From: Plantactinospora sp039889035
Lineage (GTDB): Bacteria; Actinomycetota; Actinomycetes; Mycobacteriales; Micromonosporaceae
NCBI GenBank assembly: GCA_039889035.1
Contig: JBDQQY010000015.1
Coordinates: forward strand, 124,001 to 188,000
Length of the DNA stretch: 64,000 nucleotides
Reading direction: 5' to 3'
A model generated the notes under the pieces. That model saw only the letters and a program-made list of their open reading frames with translations. It was not told the DNA's origin and did not search any database. Made by a program: the position numbers and the translations under genes. This document shows, piece by piece, positions 26,187 through 34,793 of this stretch (position 1 is the first letter of the stretch; every line of letters starts with the position of its first letter).

Positions 26187-27320
26187 TCAGCGGGTGACCC
26201 GGATCGGCATGATCAGATAGCGGTAGCCGGGGATGATCTCTCCGTCCTCGGTGGAGGGCGAGATCACCGCGGGCTTGAAGGCGTCGACGAAGGAGAAGAC
26301 CGCCAGCGCCGAGCCAAGGTTCTGGAGTCCGTCGATCAGGTACTGCGGGTTGAAGCCGATGGTGAGGGGCTCGCCGGTGAAGGTGGCGTCCATCGCCTCG
26401 CTCGCCCGGGCCTCCTCGGTGCTGCCGGCCTCGACGACCAGGCCGTCCGAGCTGAAGTTGAGCAGTACCGGCGTGGTCCGGCCGCCGACCAGCGACACCC
26501 GCTTGACGACCTCCACGAGCGCGGCGACCGAGACCCGGGCCTCCGCGTTGGAACTGGCCGGGAAGAGCGAGCGCACCGGCGGGTAGTTGGCGCCGTCCAG
26601 CAGTCGGCTGGTGGTCCGGCGGGTGCCACCTGCGAACCCGATGAGGCCCTCGCCGGCCGCGCCCTGGGAGAGCGCCATCGTGACATCGCCGCCGAGCGGC
26701 CCGAGGGCCTTGGCGGTGTCGTGCAGGGTCCGGGCCGGCACCAGCGCGTTGATGCTGACCTCCGGGTCGTCCGGCCGCCAGTCGATCTCGCGCAGTGCCA
26801 GCCGGTAGCGGTCGGTGGCGAGCATCGCCAGGGTCGCGCCGTTCAGCTCGATGCGTACGCCGGTCATCATCGGCAGCGTTTCGTCCCGGCCGGCGGCGAT
26901 CGCGACCTGGCCGACCGCGGCGGCGAAGGTGGCCGCGTCGATGGTGCCGGCGCTGCCCGGCATCTCCGGCAGGGTCGGGTAGTCCTCGACCGGCATCGTC
27001 GGCAGGGTGAACCGGGCGCTGCCGCAGACCAGCTCCAGATGGGCCCCGGCGGCGGCGATGTCCACCGGCTTCGCCGGCAGCGCCTTGGTGATCTCCGCCA
27101 GCAGCCGGCCGGAGACCAGGGCCGCGCCCTCCGCCTCGCTCTGCACGTCGACGGTCACCTGGCTGGACACCTCGTAGTCGAAGCCCGAGACGTGCAGCCC
27201 ACCCTCACCGACCCGGAGCAGTACGCCGGCCAGCACCGGCACCGAGGGACGGTTGGGCAGACTCTTCGCGGTCCACGCCACGGCGTCGGCGAGCGCGTCG
27301 CGCTCCACGCGGAACTTCAT
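26187..27320 (-). CDS. dnaN: DNA polymerase III beta sliding clamp
   Basis: The protein has 377 residues from ATG 27320 (MKFRVERDALADAVAWTAKSLPNRPSVPVLAG), the conserved beginning. The frame is open to 27470, but the extra residues are not family-like. Three clamp domains are evident, and it ends with the hydrophobic-pocket strand YRYLIMPIRVTR. As a ring-shaped dimer it tethers polymerase III to DNA and recruits repair enzymes. It is the first gene on the left side of oriC and leads the dnaN-gnd-recF-DUF721 operon. An AT-richer stretch at 27478-27560 lies upstream. Confidence 0.97.
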   Translation of the reverse strand: MKFRVERDALADAVAWTAKSLPNRPSVPVLAGVLLRVGEGGLHVSGFDYEVSSQVTVDVQSEAEGAALVSGRLLAEITKALPAKPVDIAAAGAHLELVCGSARFTLPTMPVEDYPTLPEMPGSAGTIDAATFAAAVGQVAIAAGRDETLPMMTGVRIELNGATLAMLATDRYRLALREIDWRPDDPEVSINALVPARTLHDTAKALGPLGGDVTMALSQGAAGEGLIGFAGGTRRTTSRLLDGANYPPVRSLFPASSNAEARVSVAALVEVVKRVSLVGGRTTPVLLNFSSDGLVVEAGSTEEARASEAMDATFTGEPLTIGFNPQYLIDGLQNLGSALAVFSFVDAFKPAVISPSTEDGEIIPGYRYLIMPIRVTR

Positions 27321-28083
27321 GCCATGCCTCCGGATCGACGTCAGCGACAACTGTCTCATGCCGGCGGTCGCCTTCCGGCCCCGCCAACCGTGCGGCCCTG
27401 CATCGCACCTTAGGGCCCGGCCACATCGGCTGTGCGCCCGACCCCGGTACTTCGGCAGATCTTGACCCATGGGTACGACGGATCAAAAAGAGTCCACAGC
27501 ATGCCCAACGCCGATGATTGGTTTTTGTTCTCTTGAAGAGATAACTCAATCGTCTTCATCGGTGCTGTGCAAACTGTGGAGGGGCGGCCTTTACGCAGGT
27601 CAGCGACTTCTCCACCGGTGTGCGAGGTGTGGACAACCGGGGTCGAAACCGGGCTCGCGATCCACAGCCACCGCCGTCGGCGGGGTTTTCCACGCTTGTC
27701 CACCGGCCGTCCACCGGGTTACCCACCGGCTTTTCCCCATCTGTGGGCACAGCCGGGCGGAGATCGACAGGCACCGTCCCCAGAACCTTCAACAGCCCGT
27801 ACACAGCCAGCCCTGAGCGGTGGACAACTATGTGACGCTCGGTAACCGTCCACACACGTTTCCCCAACCTTTGTCCACAGGTTGTGGGTTCTCCGTCCGA
27901 CGCCGACCCCAGGTTATCCACCGGCGGTGGACAACCGGCTGTGGACAGCCTGGGTACAACGCGCCGCCCTGTGTACGACCGAGGGCCGGACGGTCGCCGT
28001 CGGAGGCCCCGGATCACACGACCGAGGGCCGGGTACGGACCGGGGCGGCCCGTACCCGGCCCTCGCCGGCTCGGTCGGTCAGG
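27321..28083. other. oriC: Chromosomal replication origin oriC
   Basis: This dnaN-dnaA gap is dense in DnaA boxes in both orientations. Perfect TTGTCCACA or its complement: 27628-27636 (reverse) and 27871-27879 (forward). One or two changes: 27658-27666, 27686-27694, 27696-27704 (TTGTCCACC), 27707-27715, 27819-27827 (reverse), 27846-27854, 27914-27922 (TTATCCACC), 27926-27934 (reverse) and 27940-27948 (reverse). Weaker matches are at 27490-27498 and 27575-27583. The 27478-27560 segment is much richer in A and T than its surroundings and is the best candidate unwinding element, next to dnaN. No gene is present. Confidence 0.93.
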
Positions 28084-30156
28084 TCAGGTGTTCTGCTTGA
28101 TCCGGTTCGTCAGCTCGGCGATCTGGTTGTAGAGCGAGCGGCGTTCCGCCATCTGCTGCCGGATCTTCCGGTCGGCGTGCATCACGGTGGTGTGGTCGCG
28201 CCCGCCGAACGCCTGGCCGATCCGGGGCAGCGACAGGTCGGTCAGTTCCCGGCACAGATACATCGCCACCTGCCGGGCGTTGACCAGTACCCGGGACCGG
28301 GACTGCCCGCGCAGGTCCTCCAGGCTCACCCCGAAGTAGTCGGCGGTGGAGATCATGATCTGGTCCGCGGTGATCTCCGGCCCGGAGCCGTCCGGGATGA
28401 AGTCCCGGAGCACCTCCTCGGCCAGCGAGAGTTCGACCGGGGACCGGGTCAGCGACGCGAACGCGGTGACCCGGATCAGCGCCCCCTCGAGTTCCCGGAT
28501 CGAGTTGGCGATCCGGGAGGCGATGAACTCCAGTACGTCCGGCGGGGCGAAGAGCCGCTCCTGGGCCGCCTTTTTCTGCAGGATCGCGATCCGGGTCTCC
28601 AGGTCCGGCGGCTGGATGTCGGCGAGCAGGCCCCATTCGAACCGGGTACGCAGCCGGTCCTCCAGCGTTGCCAGGTCCTTCGGCTTCCGGTCCGAGGTGA
28701 TCACGATCTGCTTGTTGGCGTTGTGCAGCGTGTTGAAGGTGTGGAAGAACTCCTCCTGGGTCCGCTCGCGGTTCTCCAGGAACTGGATGTCGTCGATCAG
28801 CAGGATGTCGACGTCGCGGTAGCGGCGCTGGAACGCGCTCGTCTTGTCGTCCCGGAGCGAGTTGATGAAGTCGTTGGTGAACTCCTCGGTCGAGACGTAC
28901 CGGACCGAGCGGGCGTTGCCCAGCGTCGTCGCGTAGTGCCCGATGGCGTGCAGCAGGTGGGTCTTGCCCAGCCCGGAGCTGCCGTAGATGAACAGCGGGT
29001 TGTACGCCTTGGCCGGCGACTCGGCGACCGCGACCGACGCCGCGTGGGCGAACCGGTTGGACGAGCCGATGACGAAGGTCTCGAACATGTACTTCGGGTT
29101 CAGCCGGTTGCCGCCGACGTCTCCGGCCCCGCCGACCCCGCCCGGCCGGCGGTCGTCCCGGCCACCCGGCCGGTGTAAGGCGTTGCCGCCGCCCCGCCCC
29201 GGGCCGTTGTCCGGGCCGCCGTCCCGGCCCGGCCCGAGCCGTCCGGCACCGTCCCGGGTGTCGTGGTAGCGGCGGTCCGCCGGCCGGTGGTCGCCGTACT
29301 GGCCCAGGTCGCCGGTGTCGGTCCCCCGCTCGTCGAAGCCCCGCCGCTCCTGGTGCGGAGCGGTCGGCCGGTACGGCTCGGGATAGGGCGCGCTGAAGAG
29401 CGGCTCCTGGCCGTCCCGGCTGGTGGGGATCAGGTTGCCCCGGGCAGGGTCGGGGCGCCCGGGGGGCCGTCCCGCAGCGCCGGACGGCACCTGGGCCGAG
29501 CCGGTGAACGTCGGGGGCTTGCGCCCGCCGGTCTGGTCCGGCACCGGGTTCCGGTGTTCGGGTGCCTCCGGGCCGGGGCCGGCCGGAAACTCCCGCTCCG
29601 GTCGTACCGGGTATTCGCGCTCGGCCTCACCGGGAAAGCGGAGCGGCTCGGCCCGGTATCCGCCGGCCGGCTCGGAGTCGGCGTACCCGGCCGGCTCGCG
29701 GTCGCCGTACCCGCCGGCCGGGTCCGGGCCGGCGTAGCCTCCCGACGGGTCGGCGCCGTCGTATCCGCCGGCCGGCTCGGCGCCGCCGGGATAGCCCGGC
29801 GGGCCGCCGGATCCGGGATAACCCGGGGGTACGGCCATCCCCGCCGGTTCGGGTCCGGCCGGATAGCCGGTACCGGTCGGGCGCGCGTGGCCGTCCTCGG
29901 GCGGCCGTACGGTGACCGCCACCTGGACGGCCCGGCCCAGCCGGCGGGAGAGTGCCTCGGTGATCGCCGGGCGGAGTCGCGACTCGATCACGTCCCGGGT
30001 GAAGGCGTCCGGTACGGAGAGCAGCGCGGTGTCCTCGATAATGGTGTGCAGACGGGTCAGCCGGAGATAGGCGCGCTGCTGGGCCGAAATAATCTCGTCG
30101 GCCAGTTCCTCGGTCGTCGCCGCCCACACCGCGCCAAGGTCGATCGTGTCGGCCAC
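28084..30156 (-). CDS. dnaA: Chromosomal replication initiator protein DnaA
   Basis: The protein has 690 residues from GTG 30156 (VADTIDLGAVWAATTEELADEI). Domain I (about 1-90) is followed by a very long domain II of about 250 residues, rich in Gly/Pro/Arg/Glu with degenerate PAGGY-like repeats. Domain III starts near LNPKYMFETFVIG and has Walker A GSSGLGKTH, Walker B ILLIDDIQF and the arginine-finger region. Domain IV ends with the DnaA signature GRDHTTVMHADRKI in the helix-turn-helix. It binds the boxes in the gap to its right-hand neighbour dnaN and unwinds oriC. Long domain II is common in actinobacterial DnaA (Streptomyces has about 650 residues). Confidence 0.97.
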   Translation of the reverse strand: MADTIDLGAVWAATTEELADEIISAQQRAYLRLTRLHTIIEDTALLSVPDAFTRDVIESRLRPAITEALSRRLGRAVQVAVTVRPPEDGHARPTGTGYPAGPEPAGMAVPPGYPGSGGPPGYPGGAEPAGGYDGADPSGGYAGPDPAGGYGDREPAGYADSEPAGGYRAEPLRFPGEAEREYPVRPEREFPAGPGPEAPEHRNPVPDQTGGRKPPTFTGSAQVPSGAAGRPPGRPDPARGNLIPTSRDGQEPLFSAPYPEPYRPTAPHQERRGFDERGTDTGDLGQYGDHRPADRRYHDTRDGAGRLGPGRDGGPDNGPGRGGGNALHRPGGRDDRRPGGVGGAGDVGGNRLNPKYMFETFVIGSSNRFAHAASVAVAESPAKAYNPLFIYGSSGLGKTHLLHAIGHYATTLGNARSVRYVSTEEFTNDFINSLRDDKTSAFQRRYRDVDILLIDDIQFLENRERTQEEFFHTFNTLHNANKQIVITSDRKPKDLATLEDRLRTRFEWGLLADIQPPDLETRIAILQKKAAQERLFAPPDVLEFIASRIANSIRELEGALIRVTAFASLTRSPVELSLAEEVLRDFIPDGSGPEITADQIMISTADYFGVSLEDLRGQSRSRVLVNARQVAMYLCRELTDLSLPRIGQAFGGRDHTTVMHADRKIRQQMAERRSLYNQIAELTNRIKQNT

Positions 30157-30273
30157 CGTCGCGCCACCCCCATCGCCTCTGCGTCTCCGGCCGCCGTTGC
30201 CGTCCCAGTCGACCGTTCCAGGCTTGCTGACGTGCTCGAACAGGCACGACGCGGCGTTCGGCGGGTGCCGGCG

Positions 30274-30476
30274 CCGTCCACAGGTTATCCACAGCCTGTG
30301 TATCGACCGATTGTGTCGCCCGGTCGGGCGTCCGTGTCGTCTGCCCCCGGCCCGACCGGCGTTGACGCGGGTTCATCTGTCGAACGATCGACGAGCTTGT
30401 CCGGTTTTGCCCGCCAGCGGCATCCCCACCCCTTGACGCTGACGTGCAATCGGGCACGCTAACAGCGTTGTCCACA
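30274..30476. promoter_or_regulatory. DnaA boxes in the dnaA-rpmH intergenic region
   Basis: CCGTCCACA at 30274-30282, a perfect TTATCCACA at 30285-30293 and a perfect TTGTCCACA at 30468-30476 lie upstream of dnaA, separated from oriC by the dnaA gene. The pair at 30274-30293 is 118 bases upstream of the dnaA start, a position suited to autoregulation of dnaA. The remaining DNA of the 30157-30929 gap contains the rpmH promoter and no gene. Confidence 0.75.
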
Positions 30477-30720
30477 ACCCTTCAACCGTCGGCTCCCCCC
30501 GGGACCTTGCCGACAGCAGAGAAAACCCCTCTGGCGGGGTGGCGTCGGCGGAGTCGGGCACCGGCTTCGCCGGGACATCCGGGCCGGGCCGTCCGCCCGG
30601 CGAAGCTGTCGCCGGGCCGTCCGTCGGCGATGGTCCCGACACCCACGCCCGACACCGACGCCCGACGGTCCAAGAGCCCTGCGTCGGCAGCGCGGCCGAG
30701 CCGGTTGCCGATCATGACGT

Positions 30721-30749
30721 TTGACGGCCGTTGTCGGGCTGCGTAGGCT
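30721..30749 (+). promoter_or_regulatory. Probable rpmH promoter
   Basis: TTGACG at 30721-30726 and TAGGCT at 30744-30749 are separated by 17 bases, matching the actinobacterial housekeeping (HrdB/SigA) consensus. The rpmH start is about 180 bases downstream, leaving a leader of about 170 bases. Confidence 0.65.
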
Positions 30750-30929
30750 CCAACGGTTGCTCTGTCGCCCTCTGCTAGGGTGATGGGAGACTGTTGACCG
30801 CGGCCCGGGGATGGGCCGTGGCTGATGCCTGGACGGCATCGACAACCCGGCCGTCCCGGCGGTCGACGCCAGACAATCACACGACCCCGCTGTCGCACGA
30901 CCGGGGCGTACGACGACGGAGAGCCTGAC

Positions 30930-31067
30930 GTGAGCAAGCGCACCTTCCAGCCGAACAACCGCCGGCGCGCGAAGACCCACGGCTTCCGGCTGCGCATGCG
31001 CACCCGGGCTGGTCGCGCCATCATCTCGGCCCGCCGTGGCAAGGGTCGCACCCGCCTGTCGGCCTGA
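30930..31067 (+). CDS. rpmH: 50S ribosomal protein L34
   Basis: The protein has 45 residues from GTG 30930 (VSKRTFQPNNRRRAKTHGFR), the normal length and sequence of L34, ending RRGKGRTRLSA. It is strongly basic and lies near the exit tunnel of the large ribosomal subunit. An upstream in-frame ATG at 30825 would add 35 residues of unrelated sequence and is rejected. The gene opens the conserved run rpmH-rnpA-yidD-yidC-khpB-rsmG, and the promoter at 30721 probably drives it. Confidence 0.97.
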   Translation: MSKRTFQPNNRRRAKTHGFRLRMRTRAGRAIISARRGKGRTRLSA

Positions 31068-31102
31068 CGGCTGGCAAGGCCGGTCCGGGGATGTAGGCAG
31101 TC

Positions 31103-31537
31103 GTGCTGGCGGCCGCACAGCGACTGCGGCGCAGCAGTGACTTCGCCGCGGCGATCCGGGGTGGGCGCCGTGCCAGTCGAGGAACCGTGGTGGTCCATCT
31201 CGATTCGGCCGGAACGTCGGCGCCAACTTCTTCCCCGACGACCACGACGGCATCGGAGCCGGTTCGGAGCGCCGGTGCGGGACACGAGCCCGCGCCCGCC
31301 CGGGCCGGCTTCGTCGTCTCCAAGGCGGTGGGCGGCGCGGTGGCCCGGAACAAGGTCCGACGCCGCCTGCGACACCTGGTCCGCGACCGGCTGCCGGGCC
31401 TGCCCCGCGGCAGCACCCTGGTGGTACGCGCACTGCCCGGTGCCGCCGACGCCACGTACGCGCGGCTCGGCACCGACCTGGACGCCGCGATCGCGGCGGC
31501 ACTCGCCCCCCGGAAGTCCTCCCGGCGGTCCCGATGA
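31103..31537 (+). CDS. rnpA: Ribonuclease P protein component
   Basis: The protein has 144 residues from GTG 31103. It begins LAAAQRLRRSSDFAAAIRGGRR, and the RNR signature region is GFVVSKAVGGAVARNKVRRRLRHLVRDRL. It helps the RNA subunit process the 5' ends of pre-tRNAs. A low-complexity insert of about 25 residues rich in Ser/Thr/Ala/Pro (about residues 40-65) is typical for high-GC actinobacteria. The stop overlaps the yidD start (ATGA), indicating coupled translation. Confidence 0.95.
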   Translation: MLAAAQRLRRSSDFAAAIRGGRRASRGTVVVHLDSAGTSAPTSSPTTTTASEPVRSAGAGHEPAPARAGFVVSKAVGGAVARNKVRRRLRHLVRDRLPGLPRGSTLVVRALPGAADATYARLGTDLDAAIAAALAPRKSSRRSR

Positions 31538-31827
31538 CGACGTCGTCCGACGGTACGTCCGGGATGACACTCGGTGCCCGAGTGCTGGCCGGAGCCATCG
31601 TCGCGTACCGTCGTTGGATAAGCCCGGCGCTGCCGGCCCGCTGTCGGTTCTACCCGTCCTGCAGCGCGTACGCCCTGGAGGCGGTCGCGCGGCATGGTGC
31701 ACTCCGGGGAGCCGTCCTGGCGGTCCGGCGGCTGTTGCGCTGCCACCCCTTCCACCCCGGTGGATATGACCCGGTGCCGGAGCCGGGCGCACGCCGCCAT
31801 GCCGATGTGACTGGAGCCCCGAATTGA
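31534..31827 (+). CDS. yidD: Membrane protein insertion efficiency factor YidD
   Basis: The protein has 97 residues and overlaps rnpA and yidC by 4 bases at each end. The family core is complete: ALPARCRFYPSCSAYALEAVARHG followed by GGYDPVPEP, with the three conserved Cys (CRFYPSCS and LRCHPFH). Members are peripheral inner-membrane proteins that assist YidC. An N-terminal amphipathic helix (AGAIVAYRRWISPALP) is visible. The tail is short and Arg-rich. Gene position between rnpA and yidC is the family norm. Confidence 0.95.
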   Translation: MTTSSDGTSGMTLGARVLAGAIVAYRRWISPALPARCRFYPSCSAYALEAVARHGALRGAVLAVRRLLRCHPFHPGGYDPVPEPGARRHADVTGAPN

Positions 31828-32879
31828 GTCTCGACTGGATCTACTGGGCGATCTCGTGGATCCTGCTGCTGTGGCACTCCGCCTGGGACGCCATCGGAGT
31901 GTCGGCGGGGGCGGTCCTGGGCACCAACTGGTCCTGGATCCTGGCGATCATCTTCCTGGTGGTCACCCTGCGGGTGATCCTCTTCCCGATCTTCGTCAAG
32001 CAGATCAAGTCGCAGCGGGCGATGCAGGCGCTCCAGCCCCAGCTGAAGGCCCTCCAGGAGAAGCACAAGGGTGACCGGGAGACGCTCCAGAAAGAGATGA
32101 TGGAGCTGTACCGGAAGGAGAAGGCGAACCCGCTGATGGGCTGCCTTCCGATCTTCCTGCAGGCTCCGGTCTTCATCGGCCTCTTCCACGTGCTCCGCCG
32201 GCTGGACCCGGCCAACCAGGGCAAGACCCGGTACGGCTGGACGATCGACCAGTTCGAGAGCGCCACCCACGCCCGGCTCTTCGACGTGCCGATCGCCGGC
32301 AAGTTCGGTTCCAGCGCGGCGGAGCTGGCCCGGCTGAACGCCAGCGGCACGTCGGTCAAGATCCTGGCCGGCGTCCTGGTGGCCATCATGATCGCCACCA
32401 CCTACCTGACCAGCCGGCAGATGATCCTCAAGACCGGCTGGGCCGAGGACCCGCAGCAGCGCATGATCCAGCGGCTGATGCTCTACGGCATCCCCGCCTC
32501 GCTGCTGGTCTCCGGCGCGATCTTCCCGATCGGTGTGGTCATCTACTGGGTCACCAACAACCTCTTCACCCTGGGCCAGCAGCAGTGGGTGCTGCGCAAG
32601 TACCCGCCGCCGCAGACCGCCCCACGGCTGCCGAAGCCGGGCGAGACCGCCCCTCGGCGTACCACCGGAGCCGGCGGCGGCGCCGGGCGGCGGGGCACCG
32701 ACTCCCGCAACCCGGTGCAGCCCGGCAAGCCGGCGAAGCCCGCCGGGCGGTTCGGGCGGTCCAAGGCCAACGGTGCGCAGCCGGAGAAGCCGGCCGTCGA
32801 CACCAAGGCGCTCGCCCCCAAGCCGGGCGCCAAGCCGGTCAACCCCAAGAAGGGGCGTCCGGCGAAGCGTCAGGGTTGA
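31824..32879 (+). CDS. yidC: Membrane protein insertase YidC
   Basis: The protein has 351 residues from TTG 31824, overlapping yidD. It begins with a membrane helix (LDWIYWAISWILLLWHSAWDAIG). The conserved 60KD-IMP core has the Arg-containing helix VVTLRVILFPIFVKQIKSQRAMQALQP, then the NPLMGCLPIFLQAPVFIGLFHVLRR segment, and three later membrane helices. The C-terminal 90 residues are basic and Pro/Lys/Gly-rich and may bind ribosomes. YidC inserts inner-membrane proteins with or without SecYEG. The Gram-positive type lacks the large periplasmic P1 domain, as here. Confidence 0.95.
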   Translation: MSLDWIYWAISWILLLWHSAWDAIGVSAGAVLGTNWSWILAIIFLVVTLRVILFPIFVKQIKSQRAMQALQPQLKALQEKHKGDRETLQKEMMELYRKEKANPLMGCLPIFLQAPVFIGLFHVLRRLDPANQGKTRYGWTIDQFESATHARLFDVPIAGKFGSSAAELARLNASGTSVKILAGVLVAIMIATTYLTSRQMILKTGWAEDPQQRMIQRLMLYGIPASLLVSGAIFPIGVVIYWVTNNLFTLGQQQWVLRKYPPPQTAPRLPKPGETAPRRTTGAGGGAGRRGTDSRNPVQPGKPAKPAGRFGRSKANGAQPEKPAVDTKALAPKPGAKPVNPKKGRPAKRQG

Positions 32880-33097
32880 CGCGACCGGCCACCGGCCGCA
32901 ACTGTCGGTCGGTGGCCCGGTAGGACTTCGGGCCGTGCTGCCACCAGCGCTGGCGCCGGACCGGAATCCGCCGCGTCCCCGTGACGACGGGCACCGTTGC
33001 CCGTGCAGACGTGCCCGTGGCACTCGGCGATCTCCCGCCGGGCCCGGGGAACCAGCGGGACCGTACGGTCCGGCCGAGAGAGTACGGAGATGAGACG

Positions 33098-33781
33098 GTG
33101 ACCGACACCAGTATTCCGCGCGCCGAGCAGCCCATCGGCGACACCGACCCGGTCCTGCCGGCGGGCTCGCCCGCGGACGCCGAAACCACCGAGGCCGTTG
33201 CGGTTGCCGGGGACGTCGCGGACGCCGGTCCGGGGCAGGACGACGACGTGGACGATGACGAGGAGGGCGACGAGGTCGAGCCGGCCAGCAACGGCGGAAA
33301 GCCGGCCGGGGCGACCAGCGACGCCGACCTGTTCCGGCAGAGCGAGATCGCCGCGGACTACGTCGAAGGGCTGCTCGACATCCTCGACTACGACGGCGAC
33401 ATCGACGAGCTGGTCTCCGCCGGACGACCCGTGGTCGAGGTGGTCGGCGGGCGCCTGCAGGCGCTGGTCGGGCAGCGTGGCGCCACCCTGGAGGCGCTCC
33501 AGGAGCTGACCCGGCTCGCCGTGTTCCGGCAGACCGGATCGCCCAGCCGGCTGCTCCTGGACGTCGGCGGCTACCGGGCGACCCGCCGCAAGGAGCTCTC
33601 CGCGGTGGCCAAGAACGCGGTCGAGAAGGTCAAGCAGCACGGCGAGGCCGTCCGGCTGGAGCCGATGTCCGCCTTCGAGCGCAAGTGCGTGCACGACGTG
33701 GTGAACGCCATCGCCGGGGTGGAGAGCGAGTCCGAGGGCGTCGAGCCGAACCGCCGGATCGTCGTACGCCCGGTCGACTGA
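33098..33781 (+). CDS. khpB: KH/R3H RNA-binding protein KhpB (Jag/EloR)
   Basis: The protein has 227 residues from GTG 33098, which has an ACGGAGATGAG site upstream; the longer open frame from 32981 lacks one. An acidic, disordered N-terminal third (DDDVDDDEEGDE) precedes the KH domain (about 80-150: EIAADYVEGLLDILDYDGDI..., LQALVGQRGATLEALQELTRLAV) and the R3H domain (LEPMSAFERKCVHDVVNAI). The Jag domain proper is missing, as in other actinobacteria. Jag/KhpB binds RNA and helps control cell elongation in Gram-positive bacteria. It sits between yidC and rsmG, 6 bases before the latter. Confidence 0.93.
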   Translation: MTDTSIPRAEQPIGDTDPVLPAGSPADAETTEAVAVAGDVADAGPGQDDDVDDDEEGDEVEPASNGGKPAGATSDADLFRQSEIAADYVEGLLDILDYDGDIDELVSAGRPVVEVVGGRLQALVGQRGATLEALQELTRLAVFRQTGSPSRLLLDVGGYRATRRKELSAVAKNAVEKVKQHGEAVRLEPMSAFERKCVHDVVNAIAGVESESEGVEPNRRIVVRPVD

Positions 33782-33788
33782 GCGGTCG

Positions 33789-34676
33789 ATGACGTACCGA
33801 TCCGTTTCCGGCCCGGGTGGCGAACCGCCGCCCGGGCCGTCGGCTGTCCGGGCCGGGGGCGACAGCTCGCCGGCCGTACCGCTTCCGGCCGAACTTGCCG
33901 AGCCGGCCCGTACCCTCTTCGCGGATCGGCTTCCGCTCGCCGCCGCGTACGCGGAACTACTGGCCGGCCCCGGCGTGCTGCGCGGCCTGATCGGCCCCCG
34001 GGAGACTCCCCGGATCTGGGACCGACACCTGCTCAACTGCGCCGCGGTGGCGGAACTCCTGCCGGTCGGTGCCTCGGTCGTGGACGTCGGCTCGGGTGCC
34101 GGGCTTCCGGGAATCGTCCTCGCGATCGCCCGGCCGGACCTGGCCGTCACGCTGGTCGAGCCGCTGGCCCGGCGGGCGGTGTTCCTGGCCGAGGTGGTCA
34201 CCGCACTCGACCTCGCGGAGACCGTGACCGTGATCCGGGCCCGGGCGGAGGAACTTGCCGCGAGCCGGCGTGAGAGTGCCGGTGGCCGCCGGCAGCGAGC
34301 CGGTCGGTCCCGCCCGCTTCCGGTCGACCCCGGCGGGCCGGCGGATCTGGCCAACCTCCCGGCCGAGTTGCGGGTGCCGGCCGACGTCGTGACGGCGCGG
34401 GCCGTCGCCCCGCTCGACCGGCTCGCCGGCTGGTGTCTCCCACTCGCCGTGCCCGGCGGGCGTCTGCTGGCACTCAAGGGAGCCAGTGCCGCCGAGGAGG
34501 TGGCCGAGCACGCCGAGACGGTACGCCGGCTCGGCGGGTCGGCACCGGTCGTCCGGCAGGCCGGCCTCGGAGTTGTCGACCCGCCGACGACCGTCGTGGA
34601 GGTGGTCCGGGAGCGCGCCGGTCGACCGGCTGGCCCGGGTGCACCGGGCGGTCGGCGGGGCGGTGCGGCCCGGTAG
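33789..34676 (+). CDS. rsmG: 16S rRNA (guanine-527-N7) methyltransferase
   Basis: The protein has 295 residues from ATG 33789. After a Gly/Pro-rich N-terminus of about 40 residues, the SAM-binding motif is SVVDVGSGAGLPGIVLAIARPDL. Other family landmarks are IWDRHLLNCAAVAELL near residue 75 and VVTARAVAPLDRLAGWCLPL near 205. It methylates N7 of G527 in 16S rRNA, and its loss gives low-level streptomycin resistance. A family-atypical insert (about residues 160-195) is rich in Gly/Arg/Pro. Confidence 0.95.
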   Translation: MTYRSVSGPGGEPPPGPSAVRAGGDSSPAVPLPAELAEPARTLFADRLPLAAAYAELLAGPGVLRGLIGPRETPRIWDRHLLNCAAVAELLPVGASVVDVGSGAGLPGIVLAIARPDLAVTLVEPLARRAVFLAEVVTALDLAETVTVIRARAEELAASRRESAGGRRQRAGRSRPLPVDPGGPADLANLPAELRVPADVVTARAVAPLDRLAGWCLPLAVPGGRLLALKGASAAEEVAEHAETVRRLGGSAPVVRQAGLGVVDPPTTVVEVVRERAGRPAGPGAPGGRRGGAAR

Positions 34677-34793
34677 CTCCCTCGCCCCGGCGGGCGGCGG
34701 TGGCCGCTCACCTGCGGTACCCCGTCGCGCGGCTTCGGGCGTACCGCTTCGGTGCCTCGGCGGGAAGCGTGCCGGCGATACCCTGTGCCGGTG

